In this document: positions 17,409 to 26,161 of the stretch, in pieces | Numbering within the stretch: the first letter of the stretch is position 1 | Layout of the letters: each line of letters opens with the position of its first letter | NCBI GenBank assembly: GCA_965228975.1 | Contig: OZ245851.1 | Span: 1,426,001 to 1,490,000 of the forward strand | Reading direction: 5' to 3' | DNA: 64,000 nucleotides | DNA from: JAJFJD01 sp965228975 | Lineage (GTDB): Bacteria > Pseudomonadota > Alphaproteobacteria > UBA8366 | Program-made: the position numbers and the translations under genes | The notes under the pieces: model-generated | Seen by the model: only the letters and a program-made list of their open reading frames with translations | What the model was told of the DNA's origin: nothing | Databases searched by the model: none

Positions 17409-17627
17409 TTACCGAAAAAGGAAGCCGCCAAACCCGGAGTTTCCGTAATCGATTCCCTCCATGATGCGGCGTCCGTCTGCCGGGGCCTTCTTTGCCTTCG
17501 GGTCCGTGTCGTTCGATCGTGCGACTGTCGTTTGCGAATCCGCATCCTGCGACGTGGCGGCGCAGCCACCCACGACGGTGAGAATCGCAAGGGCAGCCAA
17601 TAGATTTCTTGCTGCTAAATTGGTCAT
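17409..17627 (-). CDS. small predicted lipoprotein
   Basis: A 72-residue protein beginning with a hydrophobic leader and the lipobox V-V-G-G-C with C22, so a mature lipoprotein of about 51 residues. The mature part is polar and ends in a Gly/Phe-rich stretch (G-N-S-G-F-G-G-F-L-F-R). GGGAGAG lies ahead of the start. No family is recognised. The residue after Cys is Ala, giving no inner-membrane retention signal under the enterobacterial rule, so an outer-membrane site is possible. Confidence 0.7.
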   Translation of the reverse strand: MTNLAARNLLAALAILTVVGGCAATSQDADSQTTVARSNDTDPKAKKAPADGRRIMEGIDYGNSGFGGFLFR

Positions 17628-17859
17628 GTCTGTGCTCTCCCGTTGCGGCGTGGTCGTCGGTCGGACCGGCTGGCCCTTTGTCCGGAACGCGCCTGTACAG
17701 GATAAAGAGCAATGATGGTGCCAACGCGGTGTTGCCGAATTCGATCAAGAAAACGGCGGAATTCAGCGTGTTCGTAATCCTAGGTACAGGAGAAACGGTG
17801 GGAAAATGCGGTTTGAGTCTCAATATGAGACTCGTCCTGCAAACCAAGCCCGGCTGGCG

Positions 17860-19290
17860 CTACTGTGCGTCGAGCTGCCATTTCTTGAGTTTGCGATACA
17901 CCGTCGCGGGGGCGATGCCCAGGAACACGGCGGCCTTGCGCACGTCGCCACCGCAAAGGCGAATGGCCCGGGTGATTGTCTCGCGTTCGACGTCGTCGAG
18001 CGGCCGGATCGTCTTCGCCAGCTCTTGCAAATCGACAGTGTCGGAGGGAGTGTCCGGAGCGTTTGTGGCTGGGCTTTCACCGACCGTATCGGAGGATCGA
18101 CGATTCTCCGCGCGTGGATCGCTCTCCGGTAGGGCCAGCATCGAGGCGGCCACGGTGTCGGCATCGTGCATCACCACCGTCTGATGGATCACGTTCTGCA
18201 ATTCCCGCACGTTGCCGGGCCAGCCGTATGAAAGCAGCGCGGCGGCGCCGTCGGCATCGAAATCCGTGAACCTCTTGGCCTCTTGTTCGGCGTATGCCGT
18301 CAAGTAGTGTCGCGCGATCTCCACCACGTCTTCGCCGCGGTCGCGGAGCGGCGGCAGCGCCAAGGGAATCACATGGAGACGATAGTACAGGTCTTCCCGA
18401 AACCGGCCGGCCCGCACTTCGGCCAGCGGATCGCGGTTGGTTGCGCAGATAATGCGAATGTCGACGGTTTGAGTGGTGCTGCTGCCCACTTTCGTGAAGC
18501 TGCCCGTTTGCACGAAGCGCAACAGCTTGCTTTGCAGCGAGACATCCATCTCGCAGATTTCGTCAAGGAACAGCGTCCCGCCGTCGGCGGTCTCGGCGGC
18601 GCCCTTCCGGTCCGCGACGGCGCCCGTGAAGGCGCCCTTCACATGGCCGAATATCTCGCTCTCGATGAGGTCCGCCGGGATGGCGGCGCAGTTGATCGGC
18701 ACGAAGGGGCCGTTGCGCCGCTTGCTCCGATTATGAACGGCGGCGGCACACACCTCTTTGCCCGTGCCGCTTTCCCCAGTGATGAAGACGGTCGCATCGC
18801 TGGCCGCCGCGCTTTGGATCGCATGGTAGACGGATTGCATAATGAGACTCGATCCGAGAAACCCTTCGAACTCGGTACGGCTTGCCGTCTCTTCGAAGGT
18901 CTTGACGATCTCGGTCAGCTGCCGCTTTTCCAGTTGGTTCCGCAGCGTGACCTTTAGCCGCTCGGCGTTGAACGGTTTGACCAGGAAATCGGCGGCGCCC
19001 GCCTGCATGGCCTCGACCGCGGTGTTCACCGAACCGTGGGCGGTGATCACGATGACGGGGCAGATCTGCAACTCCGCCGGTAGGTCCCTCAATATGTCCA
19101 GACCGTCCATGTCGGGGAGTTTGAGGTCGAGCAGCATCGCATCGGGGACGTCCCGCCGTAACGCGTCCAGCGCCGCCTTGCCGGTTTCGACATGCTCTAT
19201 GTCGACAGGTTCGTTTCGGAGATACCCGCAATATGTCCGCGCCAAGGCCGGGGTATCTTCCACCAGCAGAATTTTCGATCGGTCGGCCAT
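17860..19290 (-). CDS. sigma-54-dependent response regulator (NtrC/LuxO-like)
   Basis: A 476-residue regulator: a receiver domain (1-120, phosphoacceptor D55, K105), an AAA+ sigma-54 activation domain with Walker A G172-E-S-G-T-G-K-E179 and the sigma-54 contact loop G219-A-F-T-G-A224, and a Fis-type helix-turn-helix at the end. On phosphorylation it should remodel sigma-54 RNA polymerase at enhancer-dependent promoters. It starts 12 bases after the histidine kinase stop, so the two are cotranscribed and form a pair. Domain order and length are like LuxO and PrpR-free NtrC proteins. The regulon is unknown; the GTPase module upstream is a candidate output or input. Confidence 0.94.
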   Translation of the reverse strand: MADRSKILLVEDTPALARTYCGYLRNEPVDIEHVETGKAALDALRRDVPDAMLLDLKLPDMDGLDILRDLPAELQICPVIVITAHGSVNTAVEAMQAGAADFLVKPFNAERLKVTLRNQLEKRQLTEIVKTFEETASRTEFEGFLGSSLIMQSVYHAIQSAAASDATVFITGESGTGKEVCAAAVHNRSKRRNGPFVPINCAAIPADLIESEIFGHVKGAFTGAVADRKGAAETADGGTLFLDEICEMDVSLQSKLLRFVQTGSFTKVGSSTTQTVDIRIICATNRDPLAEVRAGRFREDLYYRLHVIPLALPPLRDRGEDVVEIARHYLTAYAEQEAKRFTDFDADGAAALLSYGWPGNVRELQNVIHQTVVMHDADTVAASMLALPESDPRAENRRSSDTVGESPATNAPDTPSDTVDLQELAKTIRPLDDVERETITRAIRLCGGDVRKAAVFLGIAPATVYRKLKKWQLDAQ

Positions 19291-19302
19291 GGGTTACACC
19301 CT

Positions 19303-20442
19303 CTAATCCCGCCGCAGGCGGTCGGCGGGAAAATGCAAGGTGGCGACCGTTCCGGAGCCTGGCGCACTGTCGATCGACAACCGGCCGCCATGCAGTGCAA
19401 TCAAGGACTTGGTGAGCGGTAAGCCGAGGCCGACACCCTTGGGACTGCCGTCGCGCAGCGGCGCCGGACCTTGGTTGAAGGGGGCGAGGATGCGGTCCAT
19501 GTCTGCGGGGTCGATGCCGGTGCCCGTATCGCGGACCGCGAGCGATAACCCGGTCGCGCGATCGCCGGATACCGCAACTGTTACCTGCCCGCCGTCCGGG
19601 GTGTATTTGACCGCATTGGAAAGCAGGTTGATCAGCATCTGTTTGATGCGGCGGCGGTCGGCGAAAAGATCGGGGGTGTCGTCCGGAATATCGAGTTTGA
19701 ACGCGATATCGGCTCCGCCGAGCTGTTCCACCATGTGTATTGCATCGGCCGCCACGTCACCGATCGATACGGTTTCCTCCAGCAGCTCCGCGCCGCCGAC
19801 TTCGGCGCGCGATAGGTCAAGGAGGTCGCGCACGAGATCGATCAGGTAAACACTGCTCTCGTAAATATCGTCGGCATATGAGCGGGTCTCGTCGGGGCTC
19901 ATGCCGTCTTGCCGGATGATCTCCGCGTCGCCGGAGATGACGCTCAACGGCGTCAGCAGCTCATGGCTGATATTGGCGAGAAAGGCGGTTTTGGCCCGGT
20001 TAGCAGATTCCGCTAACTCCTTCGCTTCGCGCAACTTTTCTTCGGCCAAGGCAAGCTCGTTGCTGCGCTGAAGCACCTGCTGTTCAAGGCGCGCCATTTC
20101 CGATGAGTCTTGAACGAGGAGCGATACGCCATCGCTGTCCGGTTGACCGTAGATCTGGATCGAGATGGTCGTGGGACGGTCGGCATCGGGTTCGTGCAGG
20201 CTTAGGTTCGACAGGCGGAACGGCGGTTTTGCGCTGCCGGCAAGGTCCTTCATGGTCTCGTCCAGGCCGACCAGAAACGGTAGGCAATCCATCGCATCGG
20301 CCTGCGGCTCGATCCAGTCGACCAACTTCCCGTGCCGTCCCACGACCTTGAAGCCCGCGTCGATCATGACGAGGCCGAGTGTACCGGCGTCGAACAAGGT
20401 CCGCGTGGTCTCGAGAACAGGGAAGGGAAGGTCTGTGGTCAT
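19303..20442 (-). CDS. soluble PAS-type sensor histidine kinase
   Basis: A 379-residue kinase with no evident membrane segment. Residues about 10-115 look like a PAS sensor (L-G-L-V-M-I-D-A-G-F-K-V-V-G), followed by a coiled coil at 118-150. The HisKA motif with H160 in N-I-S-H-E-L-L-T-P-L comes next. The ATPase domain has N, G1 and G2 boxes (N-L-L-S-N-A-V-K-Y, D-T-G-T-G-I, K-G-V-G-L-G-L). It likely phosphorylates the downstream sigma-54 regulator. A 127-base gap separates it from the GTPase gene, so the kinase pair may have its own promoter. The signal, presumably cytoplasmic, is unknown. Confidence 0.92.
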   Translation of the reverse strand: MTTDLPFPVLETTRTLFDAGTLGLVMIDAGFKVVGRHGKLVDWIEPQADAMDCLPFLVGLDETMKDLAGSAKPPFRLSNLSLHEPDADRPTTISIQIYGQPDSDGVSLLVQDSSEMARLEQQVLQRSNELALAEEKLREAKELAESANRAKTAFLANISHELLTPLSVISGDAEIIRQDGMSPDETRSYADDIYESSVYLIDLVRDLLDLSRAEVGGAELLEETVSIGDVAADAIHMVEQLGGADIAFKLDIPDDTPDLFADRRRIKQMLINLLSNAVKYTPDGGQVTVAVSGDRATGLSLAVRDTGTGIDPADMDRILAPFNQGPAPLRDGSPKGVGLGLPLTKSLIALHGGRLSIDSAPGSGTVATLHFPADRLRRD

Positions 20443-20569
20443 GGGCCTCGGTTCAAGCCGGCCGGCGTTGCATCCGCCGTTGCGTTAAATGGGTTTTCGG
20501 ATGGTGATTTCGTTTCGAGATATTCTTGATGGCGTCTCGCAGAATGTGTTTTGAGAGGTGAGAAGCAAT

Positions 20570-21088
20570 TTACGCGCCGATTTCCAGTATCCGAACGCCG
20601 AGACGCCGAAAAAGTTCCGGCACGGCGGTGCCCTTCGCGGCGCTGGTGCGCACCACATCCGCGCCGAACTCCTTGTCGAGTTGCTCATCGATATCCGGCG
20701 GCGGCGGTTCGTCGAGCAGGTCGATCTTGTTCAGCGCGAAGGCGAACGGCCGCCCCGGCCTGAGCGATTGAAACAGGCGGGCGTGATCCGACATGGCGGC
20801 GATGGTTTCGGCGCGCGTGATGTCGCCGACGATGAGGGCCCCGGCCGCGCCTTGGATGTAGGTGCCGGTCTTCTCCGGGTTCGTGTCGCCGCCTTCGATG
20901 TCCCATATGATTTGGTTCAGCGCGGTTTCACCGCCCGGCGGGTAATTGACGGTGTCGCTGTATTTGTAGATGTTGACGCCAAGCGTCGCCTGGTAGTCGT
21001 GCGAGAACTCATCCAGCACGTACCGGCGCACCAGCGACGTCTTCCCGACCGCGAACTGGCCGATCACACATATCTTTTTGCTCACCAT
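20570..21088 (-). CDS. Ras/Rab-like small GTPase (prokaryotic Rup/MglA-like)
   Basis: A 172-residue GTPase with all five G motifs: P-loop G10-Q-F-A-V-G-K-T17, switch-I Thr35 in A-T-L-G, G3 W62-D-I-E-G-G67 in place of the eukaryotic WDTAGQ, N120-K-I-D123, and T148-S-A150. It lacks a lipidation motif. Bacterial Ras-superfamily proteins such as MglA and the Rup groups commonly work with roadblock-fold partners. Here the next gene upstream in the operon encodes a membrane protein with a longin/roadblock-like region, 13 bases away. The G3 variant replaces the catalytic Gln with Gly, which suggests dependence on a GTPase-activating partner. Confidence 0.9.
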   Translation of the reverse strand: MVSKKICVIGQFAVGKTSLVRRYVLDEFSHDYQATLGVNIYKYSDTVNYPPGGETALNQIIWDIEGGDTNPEKTGTYIQGAAGALIVGDITRAETIAAMSDHARLFQSLRPGRPFAFALNKIDLLDEPPPPDIDEQLDKEFGADVVRTSAAKGTAVPELFRRLGVRILEIGA

Positions 21089-21101
21089 CCCGGTGTATCC
21101 G

Positions 21102-22895
21102 CTATTCGGGCAGATTTACGATCTCGAACTCTACCCGCCGATTGTATGCCGCGTTCGCGCCGGAGCCGATTGATTTTTCCGACGACCGCCCGACGGTGAT
21201 CAGCCGGTCATCGGGCACGCCGAGCTCGGTGAGCATTCCCGCCACGGTTTGCGCGCGCTCCAGGGAAAGCCGCGCGTTCAACGAGTCCGACCCTGTGTTG
21301 TCCGTATAGCCGACGACGCGTATATGCAGATCGTCCGGTGTGGATTTGATGAGCGCTGCAAGCTCGCGCAGCAGCGCCTTAGCCCAATCCGGGTTGCGGA
21401 GCTGCGTTTCGTTGCGCAGGAACAGGGTGTTCGTCTGGACCCAGTCCGTCAATACCTTGACCGGCGAGGGGACGAGCGCGGTTGCGATGCGGTTTTCGAT
21501 GCGTTGGGACACCGATTTCTCGAACGTGCTGAACTTGGTGTCCAGCCCCGCGACGGATTTGGAAATCCGTTCCGCCAACGCGGCGTCGCTGGCTTTCGTC
21601 TGGGTCTCCAGGTCGGTCATGGCTTGGCGTAGCGACGTTTTGAGCTTCGTTAATTCCGAGTTCAGGATCACGCCCAAGCTATCTGTGATGTCCTCTTTCC
21701 GGACCTGAGTCAGCGTCGCGAGCCGGAGGTCGTTTTTGATGCCGGGCAGGTGCTCGGCAAGGGCCGCGGCCAGGTTCTCCTTCGCGGCGGTGCTGGGCAG
21801 CAAGCCGGACACCACCAAGGCCTCCGCGTCGCCGTCATAGCGAATTTCGATCGGATACCCGGACAGCGCCGCCTGGCTCGCAATGACTTGTTGTGCATTT
21901 TCCTCGATGGCTTGCCCGCGATAGTACTGGTAGGTGGCCCATGCCGGCCAGGCGGCGATCAACAGGAACACGACCGCGATCACCGCATAGGCCCGCAGTG
22001 CGCCGCCCCGGAAGTTCTTTCTGCGGGCCCGCAGCAGGTCGCGAAACCGCTCGTCCAGATCGTCAACGAACGAGGCCTTTTGATCGTCCTTCACGTCATC
22101 GTCGAAGGATGCGAGAAAGTCGTTCCAACGCTCGAGGATCGACAGGAAAACCCGTTGCAGGGCCGTCTCGAACCGCGGCGGCGGTGTGCCCGTGGTCTTG
22201 GCGGCAAGGATGGTGTTGGCGGACGTGCGGAGAAAAAGCTGTGACTCGCCGAATGTGAGCGTGCGCAGTTCGCCGCCTTTCTCGTCGCTGAAGGCATCGC
22301 GCGTGAAATCCATGATGGCTGTCAGCAGCCCGCTGACCAGCTCGCTGTCGACCCCGGCCTCGTCCTCGTCCGCATCCTCGGTCGCGCCGACCCGCTCGAT
22401 CAGCAGGCCGGTGGGACGATGGATGACGTAGATTTCCTCGATGTCGAAGGGCGGATTACGGCGCAACAGGATCTCGGCCTCCGACGTGCCGGTGATCTTC
22501 GATTGGATCTTCGCGCGCCAACGGTCGACCGAGAAGCCTTCGTCGAGCTTGGAATTTATGGTTTCGAGAAGTTCGTTGAAGGCATTCCGGACGGCGGCCT
22601 TCACCAACTGGCCGGTGATCGGATACAGCGCGTCGACCATCATGTCGCGGGAATTGCGGATTTCCTGCCGCATGCTCGAAACGATCAAGGGGGCAAGCGC
22701 GGCGGCGAGGCGGTCGTGTTCCTGCACGCCGGATTCGCGCAATACCTCGACGATAACGCCGCGGACGCTGTCTTTCAGCGCGGGATCGTCACCGACGCGC
22801 AGTTGGAGCGCGTCACACCGTCGCTGTATTCGCTTTAGAAGGGCAAGCTCGGGGGCGAGGAGTAGATGCTTAAGTTCTTCCTCCGGAGGTCTCAT
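21102..22895 (-). CDS. inner-membrane protein with roadblock/longin-like and OmpA domains
   Basis: A 597-residue protein. Residues 1-135 are helical. About 148-270 look like a longin/roadblock module (I-E-E-I-Y-V-I-H-R-P-T-G-L-L-I strand pair, then helices). One membrane helix lies at about 301-322, preceded by an Arg/Lys-rich stop that keeps the N-terminal part in the cytoplasm. The periplasmic part has a BON-like segment (335-395), a coiled coil (400-465) and a C-terminal OmpA peptidoglycan-binding domain (about 480-597) with G-Y-T-D-N-T-G-S and L-S-L-E-R-A. It would link a cytoplasmic GTPase switch to the cell wall. It starts two bases after the coiled-coil gene. The roadblock call is by eye and moderate. 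Confidence 0.82.
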   Translation of the reverse strand: MRPPEEELKHLLLAPELALLKRIQRRCDALQLRVGDDPALKDSVRGVIVEVLRESGVQEHDRLAAALAPLIVSSMRQEIRNSRDMMVDALYPITGQLVKAAVRNAFNELLETINSKLDEGFSVDRWRAKIQSKITGTSEAEILLRRNPPFDIEEIYVIHRPTGLLIERVGATEDADEDEAGVDSELVSGLLTAIMDFTRDAFSDEKGGELRTLTFGESQLFLRTSANTILAAKTTGTPPPRFETALQRVFLSILERWNDFLASFDDDVKDDQKASFVDDLDERFRDLLRARRKNFRGGALRAYAVIAVVFLLIAAWPAWATYQYYRGQAIEENAQQVIASQAALSGYPIEIRYDGDAEALVVSGLLPSTAAKENLAAALAEHLPGIKNDLRLATLTQVRKEDITDSLGVILNSELTKLKTSLRQAMTDLETQTKASDAALAERISKSVAGLDTKFSTFEKSVSQRIENRIATALVPSPVKVLTDWVQTNTLFLRNETQLRNPDWAKALLRELAALIKSTPDDLHIRVVGYTDNTGSDSLNARLSLERAQTVAGMLTELGVPDDRLITVGRSSEKSIGSGANAAYNRRVEFEIVNLPE

Positions 22896-22897
22896 TC

Positions 22898-23467
22898 TCA
22901 GGCTTTCGGTTCACCATCGCCATCCATATTGGCGCTGATCGAGGCCTTGATCGCATCGAGGCCTTGATCGCCCCGCAAGCGAAGACCGATCTCCATCAAA
23001 TAGTTGCCGAGATCCTGGTTGCCTGTCTTTTCGTCTTCGAGCCGTGCAACCGCACTGTCAAGATCGTCTTGGACTTCCTTGAGCCGCCGCCGTTGATCCT
23101 GCGCCTGGTCCGCCAAATCCTGGCGGAGCTGTTTCTCGAGGGCGGCCAGATTGTCGGCGATTTCCTTTTGCGCGGCCTGTAGTTTTTGCTCGATATCGGC
23201 CTGGGCCTTTTCGAGCCTGTCGAGGACGTCACCGATCTGCGTCTCGAGGCTCGAGTCGAGCGTTTCCAACCGTTCGACGAGGTCGTTCTTGACGTCGGAG
23301 AGCCGGTCCTCGGCTTCTGTGGCCGCCTTCTTCAGCGCCTTGTCCGACTGCGCCAACCGCGTGTCTATCTGCCGTTGTGCCGAGCCGAACAGGATTTCAC
23401 GGATTTGATCTATGCTGCCGCCCGCGGCGGCGACGGCCTCCTGGGTACTCGAACTTGATTTTGCCAT
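22898..23467 (-). CDS. coiled-coil protein of the GTPase/OmpA operon
   Basis: A 189-residue acidic protein without signal peptide or membrane helix. After a Ser-rich start comes a short motif S-I-D-Q-I-R-E-I-L-F-G (about 18-28). Residues about 30-150 are then nearly continuous heptads rich in Glu, Asp, Lys, Gln and Leu. A small C-terminal part has L-G-N-Y-L-M-E-I-G-L-R-L. The conserved amphipathic motif at the start could be the docking site for the GTPase or the membrane protein. First gene of the operon, separated from the OmpA-domain gene by two bases. No family name is recognised; a scaffold role is inferred. Confidence 0.75.
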   Translation of the reverse strand: MAKSSSSTQEAVAAAGGSIDQIREILFGSAQRQIDTRLAQSDKALKKAATEAEDRLSDVKNDLVERLETLDSSLETQIGDVLDRLEKAQADIEQKLQAAQKEIADNLAALEKQLRQDLADQAQDQRRRLKEVQDDLDSAVARLEDEKTGNQDLGNYLMEIGLRLRGDQGLDAIKASISANMDGDGEPKA

Positions 23468-23767
23468 TCGTTGCGGTTCCCTCTGCCCGGGTTTTGTTGG
23501 AATTTATCCTAGCGTATACACGACGGTGGCGTAACCGGAGTTGATTTTCGCCGATCTGAGTTCTCGGTCATTAATCACGTTAAATCAGCTATTTATGTCA
23601 AAACTATCCGGTCAGGGTAGTTCTTATTTTGGTGTGGTTAGACCCTGATTTTCTCGGCGTTTTCCAGCTCCCCCGGCCAGTTTAATTTCTTTTCCTTTCC
23701 GCCGCATTGCGCTTTCATCGTACATCACGTCAATCATGTCGGTTTTGCGCTATCGGGTGGGCTAAGA
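23468..23767. other. divergent intergenic region, no gene seen
   Basis: Three hundred bases between the minus-strand GTPase operon and the plus-strand FAD oxidoreductase. The middle part (about 23575-23700) is AT-rich relative to its surroundings and should hold both promoters. No convincing operator dyad, small gene or RNA was seen. Confidence 0.5.
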
Positions 23768-24955
23768 ATGACGAATAAATCCTACGACACCATCGTCGTC
23801 GGGGGCGGCGTAGTGGGCGCGTCCAGCGCCTTTCATCTCAAGGCACTAGGTGCAGGATCGGTTCTGTTGATCGAGCAGGGACAGATCTGTACCGGCGGCA
23901 CCGCAAAATCCTGTGCGATTTGCCGCAGCCACTATTCGATCCCGACCAATACCGAATTGACGGTCAAAGGCCATGAGATCTTCCGGAATTTTCCGGATTA
24001 TGTCGGCGTTGGTGATGCCTCCAGCGGATGGGTCGAATCCGGCTATATCATCGTCGCGGACGATAACATGGCGGATTCGGTGTCGCAGAACCTCAACATG
24101 CAGACGGGGGTCGGCGCGGAAACGTACGAGATATCAAAGGAGCAGGCGCGAGAGTTCCATCCTCGTCTCAACGTGGACGACGCGGCGGTGATCGGTTACG
24201 AGCCTGTGTCGGGCTATGCCGACCCGTATTTGACCACGACCGGTTTCGTCGCCGGTGCCCGGGCCAAGGGGGTTGACGTGCTGACCGAGACCCAGGTCAC
24301 CGGCCTCCTGCGGGACGGCGATCGGGTGACCGGGGTCAAGACAGCGAACGGCGACATAGAGGCCGGGACCGTGCTGTTCGCCATTGGCCCGTGGACGGCG
24401 GCGCTGGCGGGATGGCTCGATCTGCACCTGCCGCTCGAAGTATCGAAACACATCGTCCTGACGTTTCGGACCGACGAGCCCTATGACCGGGAATTGCCGA
24501 TCGTCAAGGACATGACGGTCGAGAATAAGATGTATTTCCGGCCGGCGTCGGGCGGGGTGGTGCTGGTGGGCACCGGCGATCACGGTGACCCCTTGGATCG
24601 GGTCGAGTCCCTCGACGAGAACGTGACCGACGATTTCGTGCTGCTGCAAGGCGGGCAGATCGCGCATCGGATGCCCGATTTCGCCAATGCGCAACTCGTC
24701 GATTCCTGGTGCGGCCCCTATGATATCCCGCCCGACTGGAATCCGGTCCTGGGACCGGTGGACGGCGTCGACGGGCTGCACATCGCCTATGGCTTCTCGG
24801 GGCACGGCTTCAAGCTGTCGCCGATGGTCGGCAAGGTCCTGGCGCAGACCATCCTGGACCAGCAGACCGATGTGGATATCAGCGGTTATCGGTTGAGCCG
24901 ATTCGCCGAGGGTAAGTTGCTGACCGGGTCCTACGGCGTCGGCTCGATCTCGTGA
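23768..24955 (+). CDS. FAD-dependent oxidoreductase, sarcosine oxidase beta-like (DAO family)
   Basis: A 395-residue flavoprotein with the N-terminal dinucleotide motif V-G-G-G-V-V-G and the DAO-family end signature Y-G-F-S-G-H-G-F-K-L-S-P. It resembles the beta subunit of sarcosine oxidase and related amine dehydrogenases that oxidise secondary amines. The usual S-S-A or S-S-G turn after the glycine-rich segment is replaced by K-S-C-A-I-C-R-S-H-Y-S, which adds a CxxC beside the flavin region. Nineteen bases after its stop begins an MFS transporter, so amine uptake and oxidation may be linked. Substrate unknown. Confidence 0.87.
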   Translation: MTNKSYDTIVVGGGVVGASSAFHLKALGAGSVLLIEQGQICTGGTAKSCAICRSHYSIPTNTELTVKGHEIFRNFPDYVGVGDASSGWVESGYIIVADDNMADSVSQNLNMQTGVGAETYEISKEQAREFHPRLNVDDAAVIGYEPVSGYADPYLTTTGFVAGARAKGVDVLTETQVTGLLRDGDRVTGVKTANGDIEAGTVLFAIGPWTAALAGWLDLHLPLEVSKHIVLTFRTDEPYDRELPIVKDMTVENKMYFRPASGGVVLVGTGDHGDPLDRVESLDENVTDDFVLLQGGQIAHRMPDFANAQLVDSWCGPYDIPPDWNPVLGPVDGVDGLHIAYGFSGHGFKLSPMVGKVLAQTILDQQTDVDISGYRLSRFAEGKLLTGSYGVGSIS

Positions 24956-24974
24956 CAGCGCGTGCCGTCACGCG

Positions 24975-26150
24975 ATGACGGATAAACGGCCGGCTTGGCT
25001 CTCGTCTCGGTTGGCGTCTTACTATTTCGCCGTCTTCGCCCTGGTGGGTGTCGTCATGCCCTTCTGGCCGGTATGGCTGCAGAGCCGCGGCCTCGGGCCG
25101 GTGGAGATTGGGCTTGTCCTCTCGGTCGGACGCTGGATCAGCATCGGGACGACGCCGATGATCGCGCAATTCGCTGATCGCCGCGGCGAGCGGAAGCGGC
25201 TCGTCATTCTACTGCTGACCGGGGTGGCTGCCGGGTATTCGATGTACCTGCTAGCCGACGGATTCTGGCAGATTCTGGCCGTTGCGATGTTCATCGCGGT
25301 CTTCAACAGCGCGGTCAACCCGGTCGGCGACAGTCTGACCATGCTGAACGCATCGCGCGGCTTCACCGACTACGGCAGGGTCCGGCTCTGGGGGTCGGTG
25401 GCTTTCATCCTGACGTCCTTCCTGGGCGGCGTGCTTTTGGGGAAGGGGGGCGAGGATGCGATCCTCTGGGCGATACTGACACTTTCCGTAATCGCCGTGG
25501 CGGTTGCCTGTGTTCTTCCCGACACGCGGGCGGAAAAGGCGCAGCAGGGAAGACGCGGTGGCGTTTGGCGGCTGGCGCGGCATCCGGTCATGTTGCTGTT
25601 CATCGCGGCGATGTCGTTGAACTCCGCGAGCCACGCCGTGCTCTATGCCTTTGGCACCCTGAATTGGCGCGATGCCGGCATCAGCGAAAAAATCATCGGC
25701 CTGTTGTGGGCCGAGGGTGTGGTGGCGGAGATCATCCTGTTCGCCGTCGGTGCGCGGCTAATCGGCCGGTTCGGGTTGGTGCCCTTGATGGGGCTGGCGG
25801 CGGTCGCCGGTGTCATCCGTTGGACCCTGCTCGCGGCGAGTAACGATTTGGCCGTCCTGGTCGTCGCACAGGCGCTGCACGCTCTTACCTTCGGGGCGGG
25901 ACATCTCGCAGCCATGAGCTTCGTGTCGCAGGCGGCGCCCGTCGGCATGTCGGCCACGGCGCAGAGTCTGTACAATGCCCTCGCGATGGGGGCAGCCATC
26001 GCGATTGCCGTTCCGCTAACGGGCGTTGCCTACGCCGAGTTCGGCGCTCAATCCTACCTGCTGATGACGCTGATGTCCGCGCTCGCGGGCATATGCATGC
26101 TGGTTCTCGGTAGGCGTTGGAACGGGCGGCGGCTCGAGTTGCCGCCCTGA
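24975..26150 (+). CDS. MFS transporter of the LacY/HcaT-like (MFS_1_like) group
   Basis: A 391-residue transporter with about 12 membrane segments. The diagnostic Y-G-R-V-R-L-W-G-S-V-A-F-I segment after TM4 is characteristic of the MFS_1_like group that includes 3-phenylpropionate (HcaT) and nucleoside permeases. The A-D-R-R-G-E-R loop after TM2 is motif A. It follows the FAD oxidoreductase by 19 bases and probably imports that enzyme's substrate or a precursor. The exact substrate is not evident. A GC-rich seven-pair hairpin overlaps the end but has no T tract. Confidence 0.87.
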   Translation: MTDKRPAWLSSRLASYYFAVFALVGVVMPFWPVWLQSRGLGPVEIGLVLSVGRWISIGTTPMIAQFADRRGERKRLVILLLTGVAAGYSMYLLADGFWQILAVAMFIAVFNSAVNPVGDSLTMLNASRGFTDYGRVRLWGSVAFILTSFLGGVLLGKGGEDAILWAILTLSVIAVAVACVLPDTRAEKAQQGRRGGVWRLARHPVMLLFIAAMSLNSASHAVLYAFGTLNWRDAGISEKIIGLLWAEGVVAEIILFAVGARLIGRFGLVPLMGLAAVAGVIRWTLLAASNDLAVLVVAQALHALTFGAGHLAAMSFVSQAAPVGMSATAQSLYNALAMGAAIAIAVPLTGVAYAEFGAQSYLLMTLMSALAGICMLVLGRRWNGRRLELPP

Positions 26151-26161
26151 TTCCGTCCCGC

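Noticed and set aside
26124..26147. GGGCGGC hairpin at the end of the second MFS gene as a terminator
   Set aside because: It lies within the last codons, has only seven pairs and no T tract.
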